NCBI RefSeq assembly: GCF_003026105.1
Contig: NZ_PYNW01000022.1
Coordinates: 1-45,698, forward strand
Direction: 5' to 3'
Length of the DNA stretch: 45,698 bases
Origin: Photobacterium sp. GB-56
GTDB lineage: Bacteria; Pseudomonadota; Gammaproteobacteria; Enterobacterales; Vibrionaceae
Part shown: positions 28,004 through 37,469 of the stretch, in pieces
Layout: each line of letters opens with the position of its first letter
Position numbering within the stretch: the stretch's first letter is position 1
Notes under the pieces: generated by a model
The model's input: only the letters and a program-made list of their open reading frames with translations
The model's database searches: none
What the model was told of the DNA's origin: nothing
Made by a program: the position numbers and the translations under genes

Positions 28004-29260
28004 TTATACCAAATTATATAGAATCGCTGAGATAGCAATTAAGCCGATAACAGTCACGAAAATATTACTTATCTTTCCGCGATATTTCTTCATTGATTCA
28101 ACATTTCTAATCGCATACATCGGCAGAATAAATAAAATCAGGGCGATCACAGGGCCTGAAAATGTTTCCATAATACCCAGTACACTTGGATTCTTTACTG
28201 CGGCATACCATACAGAGAAAAATAAAATACCAATGGTAAGTTTATTAACAACCTTAGGTTTTAGGTTGGTATGTTTGGCAATGATCCCGCTTAAACTTTC
28301 TCGTCCACCAAGGAAGTGACCAAAGAACGATGAGACTATCGCAATACAAGCAATGAAGGGACCAAATGACGCAATCAAGCCACTTCCAGTCACATTTGCA
28401 AGGTAAGACAAAATAGAAATGTTTTGTGCCTTAGCTTCGGCTAATTGAGCGGGGGTTAAGCTTAGCGCACAAGAGAAAACGAAGAATAATACAAAGGTGA
28501 TTAACATCATCGATGTGTGTTTTAAGATAAAGTCGACACGTTTACCTGCCTGCTCTCCGTAATGTCTTTTTTGGGCAACAGAAAAAGTGGAAATCGCAGC
28601 GGTGTGGCTGAATGCAAAAATGGTGGTAGGAATAGCGAGCCATAGAGTTTGAGTAAATGTTTTTGCATCTGGCATATCGGTAAAGTTTGGCATTTGCCAA
28701 TTAGGGATCATATAAACCGAGATCCCAAATAAGATGAAGACTAATGGATAAACAATCACTTCAAAGGCACGTAATACGGTTTTTTCACCGGCTGTCATCA
28801 CTCCAATTAGGAGGGCAACTAGAACACCAGATAGCAACACCCGCGACGGTGTAGCCATACCCATCTGATTTACCATAAAGCTTTCAACGGTATTGGTTAA
28901 TCCTACTCCATAAATCATTAAAATCGGAAAAATAGATAAGAAGTAGAGGAGTGAGATCAGAAAACCGAAGCGGTGACCAAAATGTTCTTCGGCCACATCA
29001 GTAAACTCAGCTTTCGAGTTATTTGACGATAAAATAAATCGCGCCAAGCCACGGTGGGCCAAAAATGTCATTGGTCCTGCCAGCAAGGCTATAGTGATCA
29101 AAGGCCAGAAACCATTTACACCAATATTGATTGGTAAGAATAATATCCCTGCGCCAACGGCTGTGCCAAATAAGCTTATGATCCAAGTTTTATCGTGTTT
29201 ATTGAGGGTGAGTTTTTGTTCTGCGTGGGTGGATATTTCAATGTTATTGGAAGTCGACAT
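28004..29260 (-). CDS. HAAAP-family amino-acid permease (SdaC/serine-transporter type)
   Basis: A permease of about 418 residues and 11 TM segments, related to E. coli SdaC throughout: GTAVGAGILFLPINIGVNGFWP-type start, PMTFLAHRGLARFIL, LTNTVESFM, SLTPAQLAEAKAQNISILSYL. It probably imports serine, threonine or alanine with H+ or Na+. It follows alanine dehydrogenase in the same direction, suggesting alanine or serine use, but a terminator separates them. The frame extends to 29305; ATG 29260 is chosen because AAGG lies 9 bases upstream and the longer start has none. Confidence 0.88.
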   Translation of the reverse strand: MSTSNNIEISTHAEQKLTLNKHDKTWIISLFGTAVGAGILFLPINIGVNGFWPLITIALLAGPMTFLAHRGLARFILSSNNSKAEFTDVAEEHFGHRFGFLISLLYFLSIFPILMIYGVGLTNTVESFMVNQMGMATPSRVLLSGVLVALLIGVMTAGEKTVLRAFEVIVYPLVFILFGISVYMIPNWQMPNFTDMPDAKTFTQTLWLAIPTTIFAFSHTAAISTFSVAQKRHYGEQAGKRVDFILKHTSMMLITFVLFFVFSCALSLTPAQLAEAKAQNISILSYLANVTGSGLIASFGPFIACIAIVSSFFGHFLGGRESLSGIIAKHTNLKPKVVNKLTIGILFFSVWYAAVKNPSVLGIMETFSGPVIALILFILPMYAIRNVESMKKYRGKISNIFVTVIGLIAISAILYNLV

Positions 29261-29474
29261 GTGATTGACCTTATTGGTTAATGTATTTGTTATAGGTTTT
29301 TTCATATCGAATACAATGTTAACAAATTGGTAATCTTTGCAGTATTCTAAATAGGAATACTTGTTACTTTGATCGCATTAATATTTTGGTTTGTTTAGAT
29401 TTTTATTTGATTTTATTTTGCTGAGTGTGATTTTAATGGTTTAATATTTTGTGTTGATGGGGTTTTGAGGACGT

Positions 29475-29516
29475 AAAAACTCCTGCTGGAGGAGTGAATG
29501 AGATAACCAGCAGGAG
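29475..29516 (-). terminator. Intrinsic terminator of ald
   Basis: A perfect 10-bp stem CTCCTGCTGG / CCAGCAGGAG with a 17-base loop, followed on the minus strand by TTTTTACG. It lies 19 bases after the ald stop. Confidence 0.85.
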
Positions 29517-29535
29517 GAGGGGGGAATGCTATGAA

Positions 29536-30651
29536 TCACGCGATAGCAGAGTCTGCATCAACGTAAGGTAAATCCAATGATGTTGCTACGCTCTCACAAG
29601 TGATTTGTCCACGGTAAACATTTAGGCCATTTAATAGGTGCTTATCGTCTTGTAGCGCTTTTTTGTAGCCTTTATTTGCAAGGTTAACAATGTAAGGCAG
29701 TGTTACATTGTTTAGTGCCACAGCTGATGTACGAGCAACCGCACCTGGCATGTTTGCCACACAGTAGTGAACCACCTCATCAACAATGTAGGTAGGCTCG
29801 CTGTGCGTCGTTGCATGGGATGTTTCTACACAGCCACCTTGGTCGATAGCAACATCGACAATTGCCGCGCCTGGCTTCATCTTCTTGATCATTTCAGCAG
29901 TAACCAGTTTCGGAGCCGCAGCACCAACGACTAGCACACCACCGATAACAAGATCTGCTTCAAGCACATGTTTTTCAATTGAGTCATTGGTTGAGTAAAC
30001 TGTTTTTAGTTTACCGTTGAACTGTACATCTAGTTGGCGAAGTACATCGATATTACGGTCAATAACTGTGACATCAGCTTGTAGACCTAATGCCATTTGT
30101 GCTGCATTTGCACCTACAACACCACCACCAATAATCACAACTTTTGCTGGTTCAACACCTGGTACGCCACCAAGTAGTATGCCACTTCCACCACGTGACT
30201 TCTCTAATGCGAATGCGCCAGCTTGAATAGACATGCGACCAGCCACTTCTGACATTGGTGCAAGTAGTGGTAGACGACCGTTTTTATCTGTCACGGTTTC
30301 ATAAGCAATACACACGGCTTTGCTATTAATGAGATCATGCGTTTGCTCTGGATCCGGGGCTAGGTGTAGGTAAGTAAATAGAATTTGCCCTTCGCGAAGC
30401 ATCGCACGCTCAACAGCTTGAGGCTCTTTTACTTTTACAATCATTTCTGCTTTTGCAAAAACATCAGATGCTGTTGCTAGGATTTGTGCACCCGCATCAA
30501 TGTAGTCTTGATCGCTAAAGCCAATACCTGTGCCTGCGTTGGTTTCGACAAAAACATGATGACCATGAGAGACCACTTCTTTAACTGACGCTGGGATCAT
30601 ACCTACGCGATATTCATGTGTTTTGATTTCTTTAGGGATACCAATGATCAT
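29536..30651 (-). CDS. ald: Alanine dehydrogenase
   Basis: The 371-residue NAD-dependent enzyme interconverts L-alanine and pyruvate plus ammonia. Signatures are the N-terminal [18 protein letters not shown], Lys75 in VKVKEPQ, His96 in YLHLAPD, and the NAD-binding [14 protein letters not shown] (about 170). It has the usual family length. The ATG start is reasonable although the upstream region is AT-rich. Ald genes are commonly controlled by Lrp; no operator was assigned here. It likely supplies pyruvate and NADH from alanine. Confidence 0.96.
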   Translation of the reverse strand: MIIGIPKEIKTHEYRVGMIPASVKEVVSHGHHVFVETNAGTGIGFSDQDYIDAGAQILATASDVFAKAEMIVKVKEPQAVERAMLREGQILFTYLHLAPDPEQTHDLINSKAVCIAYETVTDKNGRLPLLAPMSEVAGRMSIQAGAFALEKSRGGSGILLGGVPGVEPAKVVIIGGGVVGANAAQMALGLQADVTVIDRNIDVLRQLDVQFNGKLKTVYSTNDSIEKHVLEADLVIGGVLVVGAAAPKLVTAEMIKKMKPGAAIVDVAIDQGGCVETSHATTHSEPTYIVDEVVHYCVANMPGAVARTSAVALNNVTLPYIVNLANKGYKKALQDDKHLLNGLNVYRGQITCESVATSLDLPYVDADSAIA

Positions 30652-31177
30652 AATTTAAGCCTTAATATCTGTTGTTTTGTTTATTACTTGTTATTGGAAT
30701 GATTAATAGGTTAAACAAAATAACCTGAAATGTGTCACTGTTTTTTAACTAATAACCAACAAAAGAAACCAGTTTTTCGTTTGTTTTTGGTGTTAAAAAC
30801 CAAACTAGACATTCGTCACAGTTGATAGTTTGTTTTGATGGTTGTTTTTTGGTTCTAATAACTGTTTTTTATTTGTCATTGCAGTATTTAGGTCTTTTTA
30901 TTATTTAAATTTTGGTTTTTATGACTTTTTATTTTTATGTTTCTTGTGTTTTTGATGTCATTTTTTACTTCTAAAAGAGGTTTTGATTTTTAATATCAAA
31001 AATCAACGTTAATTAGTTTTATATTCTGTTTGGTTAGGTGAGGATTTAACTTTTTGTTGATATAACAGAGGATTGTACTTTTAGTAACGCGCTTTTTCGC
31101 AGGGTTTTTCGTGAGGGATAGGGCAAAATTAAATGAGGAAGGTGTGGGTTGAAAGAAATAAAGAGAAAGCAATGAAG
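30652..31177. other. Long T-rich intergenic region upstream of ald
   Basis: About 525 bases, very T-rich on the plus strand with repeated TTTG/GTTTTT words, and no gene-like frame. It holds the ald promoter. A perfect 9-bp inverted repeat TTGATTTTT / AAAAATCAA (30983-31006, 6-base spacer) is the only distinct dyad. A-tract-rich DNA of this kind is often bent and bound by Lrp or H-NS (inference). Confidence 0.5.
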
Positions 31178-31203
31178 AACCTCGCTGCTTGTACAGCGAG
31201 GTT
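31178..31203 (-). terminator. Hairpin at the end of the nuo operon
   Basis: A perfect 10-bp stem AACCTCGCTG / CAGCGAGGTT with a 6-base loop, 9 bases after the nuoN stop. The following minus-strand sequence (CTTCATTGC) is a weak U-tract, so it may be a 3' stabilising hairpin or a partial terminator. Confidence 0.65.
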
Positions 31204-31212
31204 GCTCATTTG

Positions 31213-32655
31213 TTAAAACATATAAGTAAGCACTGCTTGAGCAAAGATGCCCAATGCGATAGTGGCAAACGCACTGACACTGATCACCACTGTTGAACCA
31301 AACTCTACACTTTCAACATCCGCAGATTGGTTGTGGTGGTGATATTCCTCTTTAGCGAAAAAGGCCAGTAGGATACGAAGGTAGTAAAATACGGAGACTG
31401 CAGAAGCTAATGCAGCGAGTACAACCATGCCTAAATATCCGTTGCCAAGTACACTTGCGAACAGGAAGAACTTGGCAAAAAAGCCAGCAGTAGGGGGAAC
31501 GCCCGCCAATGAAAGCACAGCAATCGCCATTGCAATACCAGCGAGTGGGTAACGTCGACCTAAACCGCGATAACCTTTTAATTCACCCGTTGGGTTATGT
31601 TTGTTTAACATTGCAATCACAGCAAACGCGACCAGATTCATCACGGCATAACTCAGCCCGTAATAAGCAGTAGCATGAACCGCTTCTGATAAAGAGGCGC
31701 TACTGTTCGGGATCACACTGGTTAGTGCCATGAGTGCGTAGCCGAAGTGGGCAACGGATGAATAAGCCAGAATACGTTTGATATTAGTTTGGCGGAAAGC
31801 CAATAGGTTACCAAACACAATGCTAAATAACACAAAGCCCCAAAGCACAAACGAGATTTGATCCCAAATAGGTTCAATCTGAATCACGAAGTGAATAACA
31901 AATGTCAGCATTGCAATTTTGGCGATACTACCAATAAATGCCATCACAGGCGTAGGTGAGGCTTGCAGTGTATCAGCCAGCCAGCTATGAAATGGTGCTA
32001 AAGCCAGTTCAAAGCATATGCCTACAAATAGCAACATAAAGCCGATCAATGCGACCATCGGCATCGCGTTAGCACTGGTGAGCGCTTTGGGTATTTCACT
32101 AATAACGATAGTGCCCGCACCAAAATAGATCAGTGCAATACCAAACATAAAGAATGCTGCAGCAACAGTGGCTGTGACAGCATACTTAAGCCCCCCTTCG
32201 ATGGCTCCTTTACGTTGAGGGTTCCATGCGATGAGTGCAAACATTGGAATGGCAATGGTTTCCATTCCTAGGAATGCTGCTAACAAATTACTTGCTGAGG
32301 CCAAGATAAATGTACCGAGTACAGCTATCAGTATCAGGGCGTAAAACTCTTCTGCAACATGCTTGTTGAGGGCTGGGTAGTTTTTAGCCAGTAATATGGT
32401 TGCCAGTCCTCCTGCTGCGAATAATTCAAAAGCAACGAGTGTGAAATGATCAATAACCACAAAGTTTTCAATATTCGCACTGTGTCCGAATAAAGAAGCC
32501 ACTGACAACATGGTCGCTAATAGCACCACAATCGATCCCATATAAGGGAGTTGTTGGTTGTTCTTACCCGGCAGAACACCTAACAGGAGGACACCTAAAG
32601 CACCTAGTCCAAGGATGGCAAAGGGTATTGCACTAATTAACTCATGAGATGACAT
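31213..32655 (-). CDS. nuoN: NADH-quinone oxidoreductase subunit N
   Basis: The 480-residue antiporter-like membrane subunit (about 14 TM) of complex I belongs to the Mrp-type family shared with NuoL and NuoM. Typical elements are the broken-helix region ALAPFHSWLADTLQASPTPV and the channel segment AYSSVAHFGYALMAL. It lies last in the operon. The start was moved to ATG 32655 (MSSHELIS) because GAAGGGG lies 8 bases upstream. It overlaps the end of nuoM by 14 bases, giving coupled translation. E. coli NuoN has 485 residues. Confidence 0.95.
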   Translation of the reverse strand: MSSHELISAIPFAILGLGALGVLLLGVLPGKNNQQLPYMGSIVVLLATMLSVASLFGHSANIENFVVIDHFTLVAFELFAAGGLATILLAKNYPALNKHVAEEFYALILIAVLGTFILASASNLLAAFLGMETIAIPMFALIAWNPQRKGAIEGGLKYAVTATVAAAFFMFGIALIYFGAGTIVISEIPKALTSANAMPMVALIGFMLLFVGICFELALAPFHSWLADTLQASPTPVMAFIGSIAKIAMLTFVIHFVIQIEPIWDQISFVLWGFVLFSIVFGNLLAFRQTNIKRILAYSSVAHFGYALMALTSVIPNSSASLSEAVHATAYYGLSYAVMNLVAFAVIAMLNKHNPTGELKGYRGLGRRYPLAGIAMAIAVLSLAGVPPTAGFFAKFFLFASVLGNGYLGMVVLAALASAVSVFYYLRILLAFFAKEEYHHHNQSADVESVEFGSTVVISVSAFATIALGIFAQAVLTYMF

Positions 32656-34144
32656 TGATAACCCCTTCAATCAATGAATATGAACCCGAATGAATGGATG
32701 CCAGTGTTTTGGTTGATGACATCATAAGTTGCAGTAAATAGTTCGGATCTAAGCCAACCCAGAATAACCCAATGACAATGATGGATGCTGTTAGCTTTTC
32801 TCGTGCTGTCAGATCGATTAATTTACGTTGTTCATTGCCGGCAGAGATTGGCCCTAAGAATGCCAGTCCATAGGCTCTTAAGAAGTAAACCACACCTAAC
32901 ACTATCGAGAATGCAGCCAAGCTTGTCCAAAGAGGTGAGACAGAGAAACTACCTGCGAGGAGTAAGATTTCACCTGCAAAGTTACCTAATCCTGGAATAC
33001 CAACACTTGCAGCAACAATAAATAGTAGGAAGACGCCAATACCCGGGAGGACTTTATATAAGCCGCCCATTTCATCAAACTTACCGCTAAACCCGCGCGC
33101 TTGAAGCATACGTACAACGGCAAACAGACCTGCTACTGAAAGACCGTGAGCAATTAATTGGATCACTGCACCATTCAATGCTTGAAGTTGCCATGCAAAA
33201 ATCGCTAAGACCACTAAGTTCATGTGACTGATACTTGAGTAAGCAATCACATTACGGAGATCTTTTTGACGGAAAGCGAGTAGGGCGGCGTATAAGCTAC
33301 CGATTGCACCCAGTGCCATACCGATATACATCATTTGATGCATTGCTTCAGGGAAGATAGCTAAACAGAAACGCAAAATACCGTATGCGCCGACGTTAGC
33401 CATAACACCAGATAGCAGCAGTGATACCGCAGGTGCCCCTTCGCGGTAGGTGTCAGGCGCCCAAAAGTGAAATGGGAAACCTGGGATCTTAATTAAGAAA
33501 GCAATTAAGAATCCGCATACAACTGGAATAGCCAATTCACCCATAATTGGATGGGAAGCTAAGTAGAAGTAATCAAATGTCCATACACCTGTGTTGTTAC
33601 CATTAATGATGTAAAGGGCAACAAGAGATACAAGCATTAATAAAGAGCCTGTAATGGTCACAAGAACAAATTTTAATGCTGCTTGTTTGGTATCTTTACC
33701 GCCCCAGAAACTCAACATGAAGTAAATCGGAATTAACATCAGCTCCCAAAATACGTAGAAGAGCATGAGATCAAGAGCAAGAAATGCCCCCATAATGCCA
33801 CTGAGTGTTAATAGCATTAGTGGGCCAAAAGCCTGCCAACGATTCACTTGGTGCCAAGCAACAAGCATTGCAACGATGAACAAGGTACAGGTTAAACCAA
33901 TCAGGCTTAAGCTGATCCCATCCATGCTGACTAAATATTTAATGCCGAAGTCAGGGATCCAGTTGAGGCTTTCTGTCATGGAAAAACCATGAACTTGATG
34001 GGTGATAAATATCCAAGCTACTAACATTGACTCAATAATGAGTGTGGTTAATGTCATGGAGCGTGCAATAAATGGCAGCTTACGGCAACTTGAGCCGATA
34101 AGTAGTGCAGCTACCATGGGTAAGAAAATCAATAAACTAAGCAT
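32642..34144 (-). CDS. nuoM: NADH-quinone oxidoreductase subunit M
   Basis: The 500-residue proton-channel subunit of the membrane arm (E. coli 509). It has ALDLMLFYVFWELMLIPIYF with the channel Glu, KIPGFPFHFWAPDTYREGAP with the conserved Lys, and AYSSISHMNLVVL. It starts 18 bases after nuoL with a weak TTAGGTT Shine-Dalgarno. Confidence 0.95.
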   Translation of the reverse strand: MLSLLIFLPMVAALLIGSSCRKLPFIARSMTLTTLIIESMLVAWIFITHQVHGFSMTESLNWIPDFGIKYLVSMDGISLSLIGLTCTLFIVAMLVAWHQVNRWQAFGPLMLLTLSGIMGAFLALDLMLFYVFWELMLIPIYFMLSFWGGKDTKQAALKFVLVTITGSLLMLVSLVALYIINGNNTGVWTFDYFYLASHPIMGELAIPVVCGFLIAFLIKIPGFPFHFWAPDTYREGAPAVSLLLSGVMANVGAYGILRFCLAIFPEAMHQMMYIGMALGAIGSLYAALLAFRQKDLRNVIAYSSISHMNLVVLAIFAWQLQALNGAVIQLIAHGLSVAGLFAVVRMLQARGFSGKFDEMGGLYKVLPGIGVFLLFIVAASVGIPGLGNFAGEILLLAGSFSVSPLWTSLAAFSIVLGVVYFLRAYGLAFLGPISAGNEQRKLIDLTAREKLTASIIVIGLFWVGLDPNYLLQLMMSSTKTLASIHSGSYSLIEGVINVIS

Positions 34145-34162
34145 ATATCAAACCTAACTAGC

Positions 34163-36043
34163 TCAAACCAAGTAAAAAAGCAGAAGGACAGAACCTGCAA
34201 TCATCATAATGACATAACGAGAAAGCTGGCTGCCTTGTACATCACTAACGGCTTCGCCTGAGTGAGATAACATTGCCGCGATCCCTTTCACAATGGCCTG
34301 ATTCAGCACCCATCGTTCAATAACCGTTTCTAGCAGCTTGGAAAGACCTTTGAAGCCACGAATAACCGTTAGTTTTGACAGGTCGTCGATATACCATGCT
34401 GAGTTCAGGAATTGACAATCACCGATGCCATGTCCCTGTTTAAGCTCTTGTTTTACTAAGATGTATGCAATCCATACTCCAGCAATAGCGACTAATGAGC
34501 CAACAACTTGCAGCATAAGACCTGCAGAGGTTGCAATCTCTGGCGCTGTACCTAATTGACTATCAATCCACGGAAGGAATAGGTGAGGACCAAAAGACCA
34601 TTCGTTAGGAAACTGCATCCAACCAATAGCGATCGAACCAACGGCTAAAATACCCGTTGAAACTTTCATCTGCCAAGGAAGACCATTATTTTTCAGGTAG
34701 CGAGGTTCACTAAACGCTGTACGGTTTTCACCATTGAAGACCATAAAGTACATACGGAAGCTGTAAATACTGGTAAATAATGCGCCCGCTAAACCAAGTG
34801 CACCCAGTAACCAACCTAAATGGCCCGTTTCCGTTGCTGCTATGATGGCATCTTTTGAGAAGAAGCTTGCAGTGATGACAGGTAGTGCGGCTAAACTTGC
34901 AGAGCCTGCTAGGTAAGTCCACTTAAGCCAAGGAAGTCGTTTGCCGAGACCGCCCATTTTGCGAATGTCATGATCGTGATTAAACATATCGATAATGACA
35001 CCAGAGCTGATAAATAGCAGTGCTTTAAAACACGCATGAACAATGACGTGGAAAATAGCTAAATCATAAGCGCCTACACCTAGCGCTGCAAACATATAGC
35101 CAATTTGGCTGATGGTTGAGTAGGCGAGAATACGTTTGATGTCATTCTGCGCCAGCGCACATGTTGCTGCATAAAACGCCGTAAATGCACCCACAAGTGA
35201 TACCCACCATGTGACATCAGGTACTAAATTAAAGAGCACATGATTACGTGCAATCAAGTACACCCCAGCCGTTACCATGGTTGCTGCGTGGATCAATGCC
35301 GATACCGTAGAAGGACCTGCCATTGATTCAGGCAGCCAAACATGAAACGGGAACTGGGCTGATTTGGCCATACCGCCGAACAAGAATAGAAGACAAATCG
35401 CGCCAATTAACCATAAGTTCATCGATTGCTGGCTAGCAATAGTATAGATCTCGTTAAGGTTAACGGTTTTGAACACGGTGAATGTCAGTAAGATACCAAT
35501 CGCAAGTAAGGTATCGCCAATGCGTGTTACGACGAATGCTTTACGTCCTGAGTACACATTCTTTTCTTTGTTGTAGTAATGAGAAATCAGTCCGTATGAA
35601 CATAGCCCCATGATTTCCCAACCTGTGTATAGCAGAATTAAATTATCCGCCATCACAAAGAACAACATCCCAGCAACGAATAGATTTAAATAGCAAAAGT
35701 AGCGTCTTTCACCAAAATCACGGCGCATGAAGGGAACGGAGAACAAGTGGATAAGAAATCCAACCCAGCTTGTCACTGTCATCATTACTAGCGAGAGACG
35801 ATCAACCGATAAACCAATGTTGACGTTCCAATCACCAACAGCCATCCACGTCCATAATTGCTGGTGGAAAGCTGGGTTAAAATCACTGGATAGCCATAGC
35901 ATGCCAGTGAGTACAGCCGATACTAAGACGGAGAGTGAAGCGAGTATACCGCTTGCACGAGTCGGAAAGTGCTTGCCAAATAAGACAATTAAGGCGGCGC
36001 TGAAAAGCGGAGCGGCAGGAATTAACCATAACCATGTATTCAT
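34163..36043 (-). CDS. nuoL: NADH-quinone oxidoreductase subunit L
   Basis: The 626-residue distal proton-channel subunit (E. coli 613). It has LLYTGWEIMGLCSYGLI with the key Glu, KSAQFPFHVWLPESMAGPST, and VSALIHAATMVTAGVYLI. A C-terminal extension (about 500-626) should form the long lateral helix and its TM anchor. Its ATG shares one base with the nuoK stop (TAATG), with a GGGAGAA Shine-Dalgarno. Confidence 0.96.
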   Translation of the reverse strand: MNTWLWLIPAAPLFSAALIVLFGKHFPTRASGILASLSVLVSAVLTGMLWLSSDFNPAFHQQLWTWMAVGDWNVNIGLSVDRLSLVMMTVTSWVGFLIHLFSVPFMRRDFGERRYFCYLNLFVAGMLFFVMADNLILLYTGWEIMGLCSYGLISHYYNKEKNVYSGRKAFVVTRIGDTLLAIGILLTFTVFKTVNLNEIYTIASQQSMNLWLIGAICLLFLFGGMAKSAQFPFHVWLPESMAGPSTVSALIHAATMVTAGVYLIARNHVLFNLVPDVTWWVSLVGAFTAFYAATCALAQNDIKRILAYSTISQIGYMFAALGVGAYDLAIFHVIVHACFKALLFISSGVIIDMFNHDHDIRKMGGLGKRLPWLKWTYLAGSASLAALPVITASFFSKDAIIAATETGHLGWLLGALGLAGALFTSIYSFRMYFMVFNGENRTAFSEPRYLKNNGLPWQMKVSTGILAVGSIAIGWMQFPNEWSFGPHLFLPWIDSQLGTAPEIATSAGLMLQVVGSLVAIAGVWIAYILVKQELKQGHGIGDCQFLNSAWYIDDLSKLTVIRGFKGLSKLLETVIERWVLNQAIVKGIAAMLSHSGEAVSDVQGSQLSRYVIMMIAGSVLLLFYLV

Positions 36044-36366
36044 TACAGTTCTCCCTTACTCATTAATGTATTGCTGAGCTGGTTAAGTTTGTCGATACGG
36101 GTTGTTTTTAGGTGTTTGTACGACAACATGGCGAGCATCAAGACAACAGAAAGCTCACAGCCTGCTGCAATCATCAAAAAGATAGTAATGATTTGTCCTG
36201 TTGGATTTCCCCAATGTTGACCTGCTTCAACAGCGGCTAACGCAACGCCATTAAGCATGACTTCGATACCCATAAGTACGAACAACAACTGTCGGCGAAC
36301 AACAACAATGAGGAGGCCAATAATGAACATGGCAAAGGATAAAATTAAGATAGTCAGTGGACTCAT
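36043..36366 (-). CDS. nuoK: NADH-quinone oxidoreductase subunit K
   Basis: A 107-residue, three-TM subunit (E. coli 100). The two membrane glutamates of the proton path are present: one in LMGIEVMLNG and one in AAGCELSVVL. The second helix reads AAGCELS where most homologues have AAAEVAIG, a visible divergence around the Glu. It overlaps nuoJ by 4 bases (ATGA). Confidence 0.94.
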   Translation of the reverse strand: MSPLTILILSFAMFIIGLLIVVVRRQLLFVLMGIEVMLNGVALAAVEAGQHWGNPTGQIITIFLMIAAGCELSVVLMLAMLSYKHLKTTRIDKLNQLSNTLMSKGEL

Positions 36367-36896
36367 GCGTGCTCCTCCACTTTATCATCAGTCTCTGAGT
36401 GGCGAGCTTTCATTTGTGCCGCGAGATAAATCACAGCGACTAACGCACCAAGTAAGAGCGTTGATAGCGCTTCTATCGCGAGTTTGTAATGATTAAATAA
36501 ATCCGCACCAACAGCTTTAGGACTGATGGTTTTGATCGTTTCAATTGTATAGAACTGATGACCGTGATTTAGAACGATGAAAGCCTCAACTAACATAACG
36601 GTTAGTAAGATCACCGGTAAAATTACAGTGCGATTAGCCGTGAGTGGGAAGGTTCGGCTTGCCGGACTCAACATAATGAAGAAGACAAACAACACCATGA
36701 TTGCCCCGACGTACAAAATAATTTGTAACGCGGCAATAAACGGCGCACCCAATAAATAGAAAATAACAGCCAGTGCGAGTAGCGATGTGGTTAAATACAC
36801 CGCACCATGCATAGGCTCTTTGACAAACAGTAAACTGATTGCTGCCAATAGCATGATGGCACTACTGGCATAGAAAATAATATTCCAAGTTAACAT
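36363..36896 (-). CDS. nuoJ: NADH-quinone oxidoreductase subunit J
   Basis: A 177-residue, five-TM subunit (E. coli 184). The diagnostic helix QIILYVGAIMVLFVFFIML, which contains the pi-bulge Tyr/Gly region, is intact. The C-terminal tail is charged (ARHSETDDKVEEHA). It lies 14 bases after nuoI. Confidence 0.93.
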   Translation of the reverse strand: MLTWNIIFYASSAIMLLAAISLLFVKEPMHGAVYLTTSLLALAVIFYLLGAPFIAALQIILYVGAIMVLFVFFIMLSPASRTFPLTANRTVILPVILLTVMLVEAFIVLNHGHQFYTIETIKTISPKAVGADLFNHYKLAIEALSTLLLGALVAVIYLAAQMKARHSETDDKVEEHA

Positions 36897-36910
36897 GAAT
36901 GATGATGTCC

Positions 36911-37444
36911 TTATGGCAGCAGAGAGTACACATCGATTGGTGGTTTTTCATTTTCACCATCGCCGATAGCTTTACCTGTAATTGCTACACCTGCTTGCTT
37001 GTAGTAATTAAAGTCTGGGTGTTTACCTGTGCCATCAATGAGTAAGTCTTCTTTTTCATAAAGCAGCTTGTCACGAGAATATTTACCCATTTCAAAATCA
37101 GTGGTGCATTGAATCGATAGGGTTGGACATGCTTCTTCACACATTCCACAGAAAATGCAGCGACTGAAATCCAGTTCGAATGTTTTGGCATATCGACGCT
37201 CATCTTCTCGCTCAGCACCTTGAATGGTGATTGCATTAGCAGGGCATACTGAAGAGCATAAATAACAAGCAACACAACGTTCATCACCGTCAGGATCGCG
37301 CGTTAATACAATGCGACCGCGCCAGCGTTCAGGTAAGTCTGGTTTTACCTCTGGATAACAAACCGTATCGCGTGGTGCCCAAACGTGCTTAATGGTTGCC
37401 GCAAAAGCCCCTGTGACCTCTTGTAAAATCTGTATAACTTTCAT
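36911..37444 (-). CDS. nuoI: NADH-quinone oxidoreductase subunit I
   Basis: The 177-residue ferredoxin-like subunit (E. coli 180) carries clusters N6a and N6b. Two full 4Fe-4S motifs are seen: CVACYLCSSVCPANAI and CIFCGMCEEACPTLSI. It starts 25 bases after nuoH with a GAGAGAG-type ribosome-binding site. Confidence 0.95.
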   Translation of the reverse strand: MKVIQILQEVTGAFAATIKHVWAPRDTVCYPEVKPDLPERWRGRIVLTRDPDGDERCVACYLCSSVCPANAITIQGAEREDERRYAKTFELDFSRCIFCGMCEEACPTLSIQCTTDFEMGKYSRDKLLYEKEDLLIDGTGKHPDFNYYKQAGVAITGKAIGDGENEKPPIDVYSLLP

Positions 37445-37469
37445 GATTGTCTCTCTCTAATGTTGGGGG

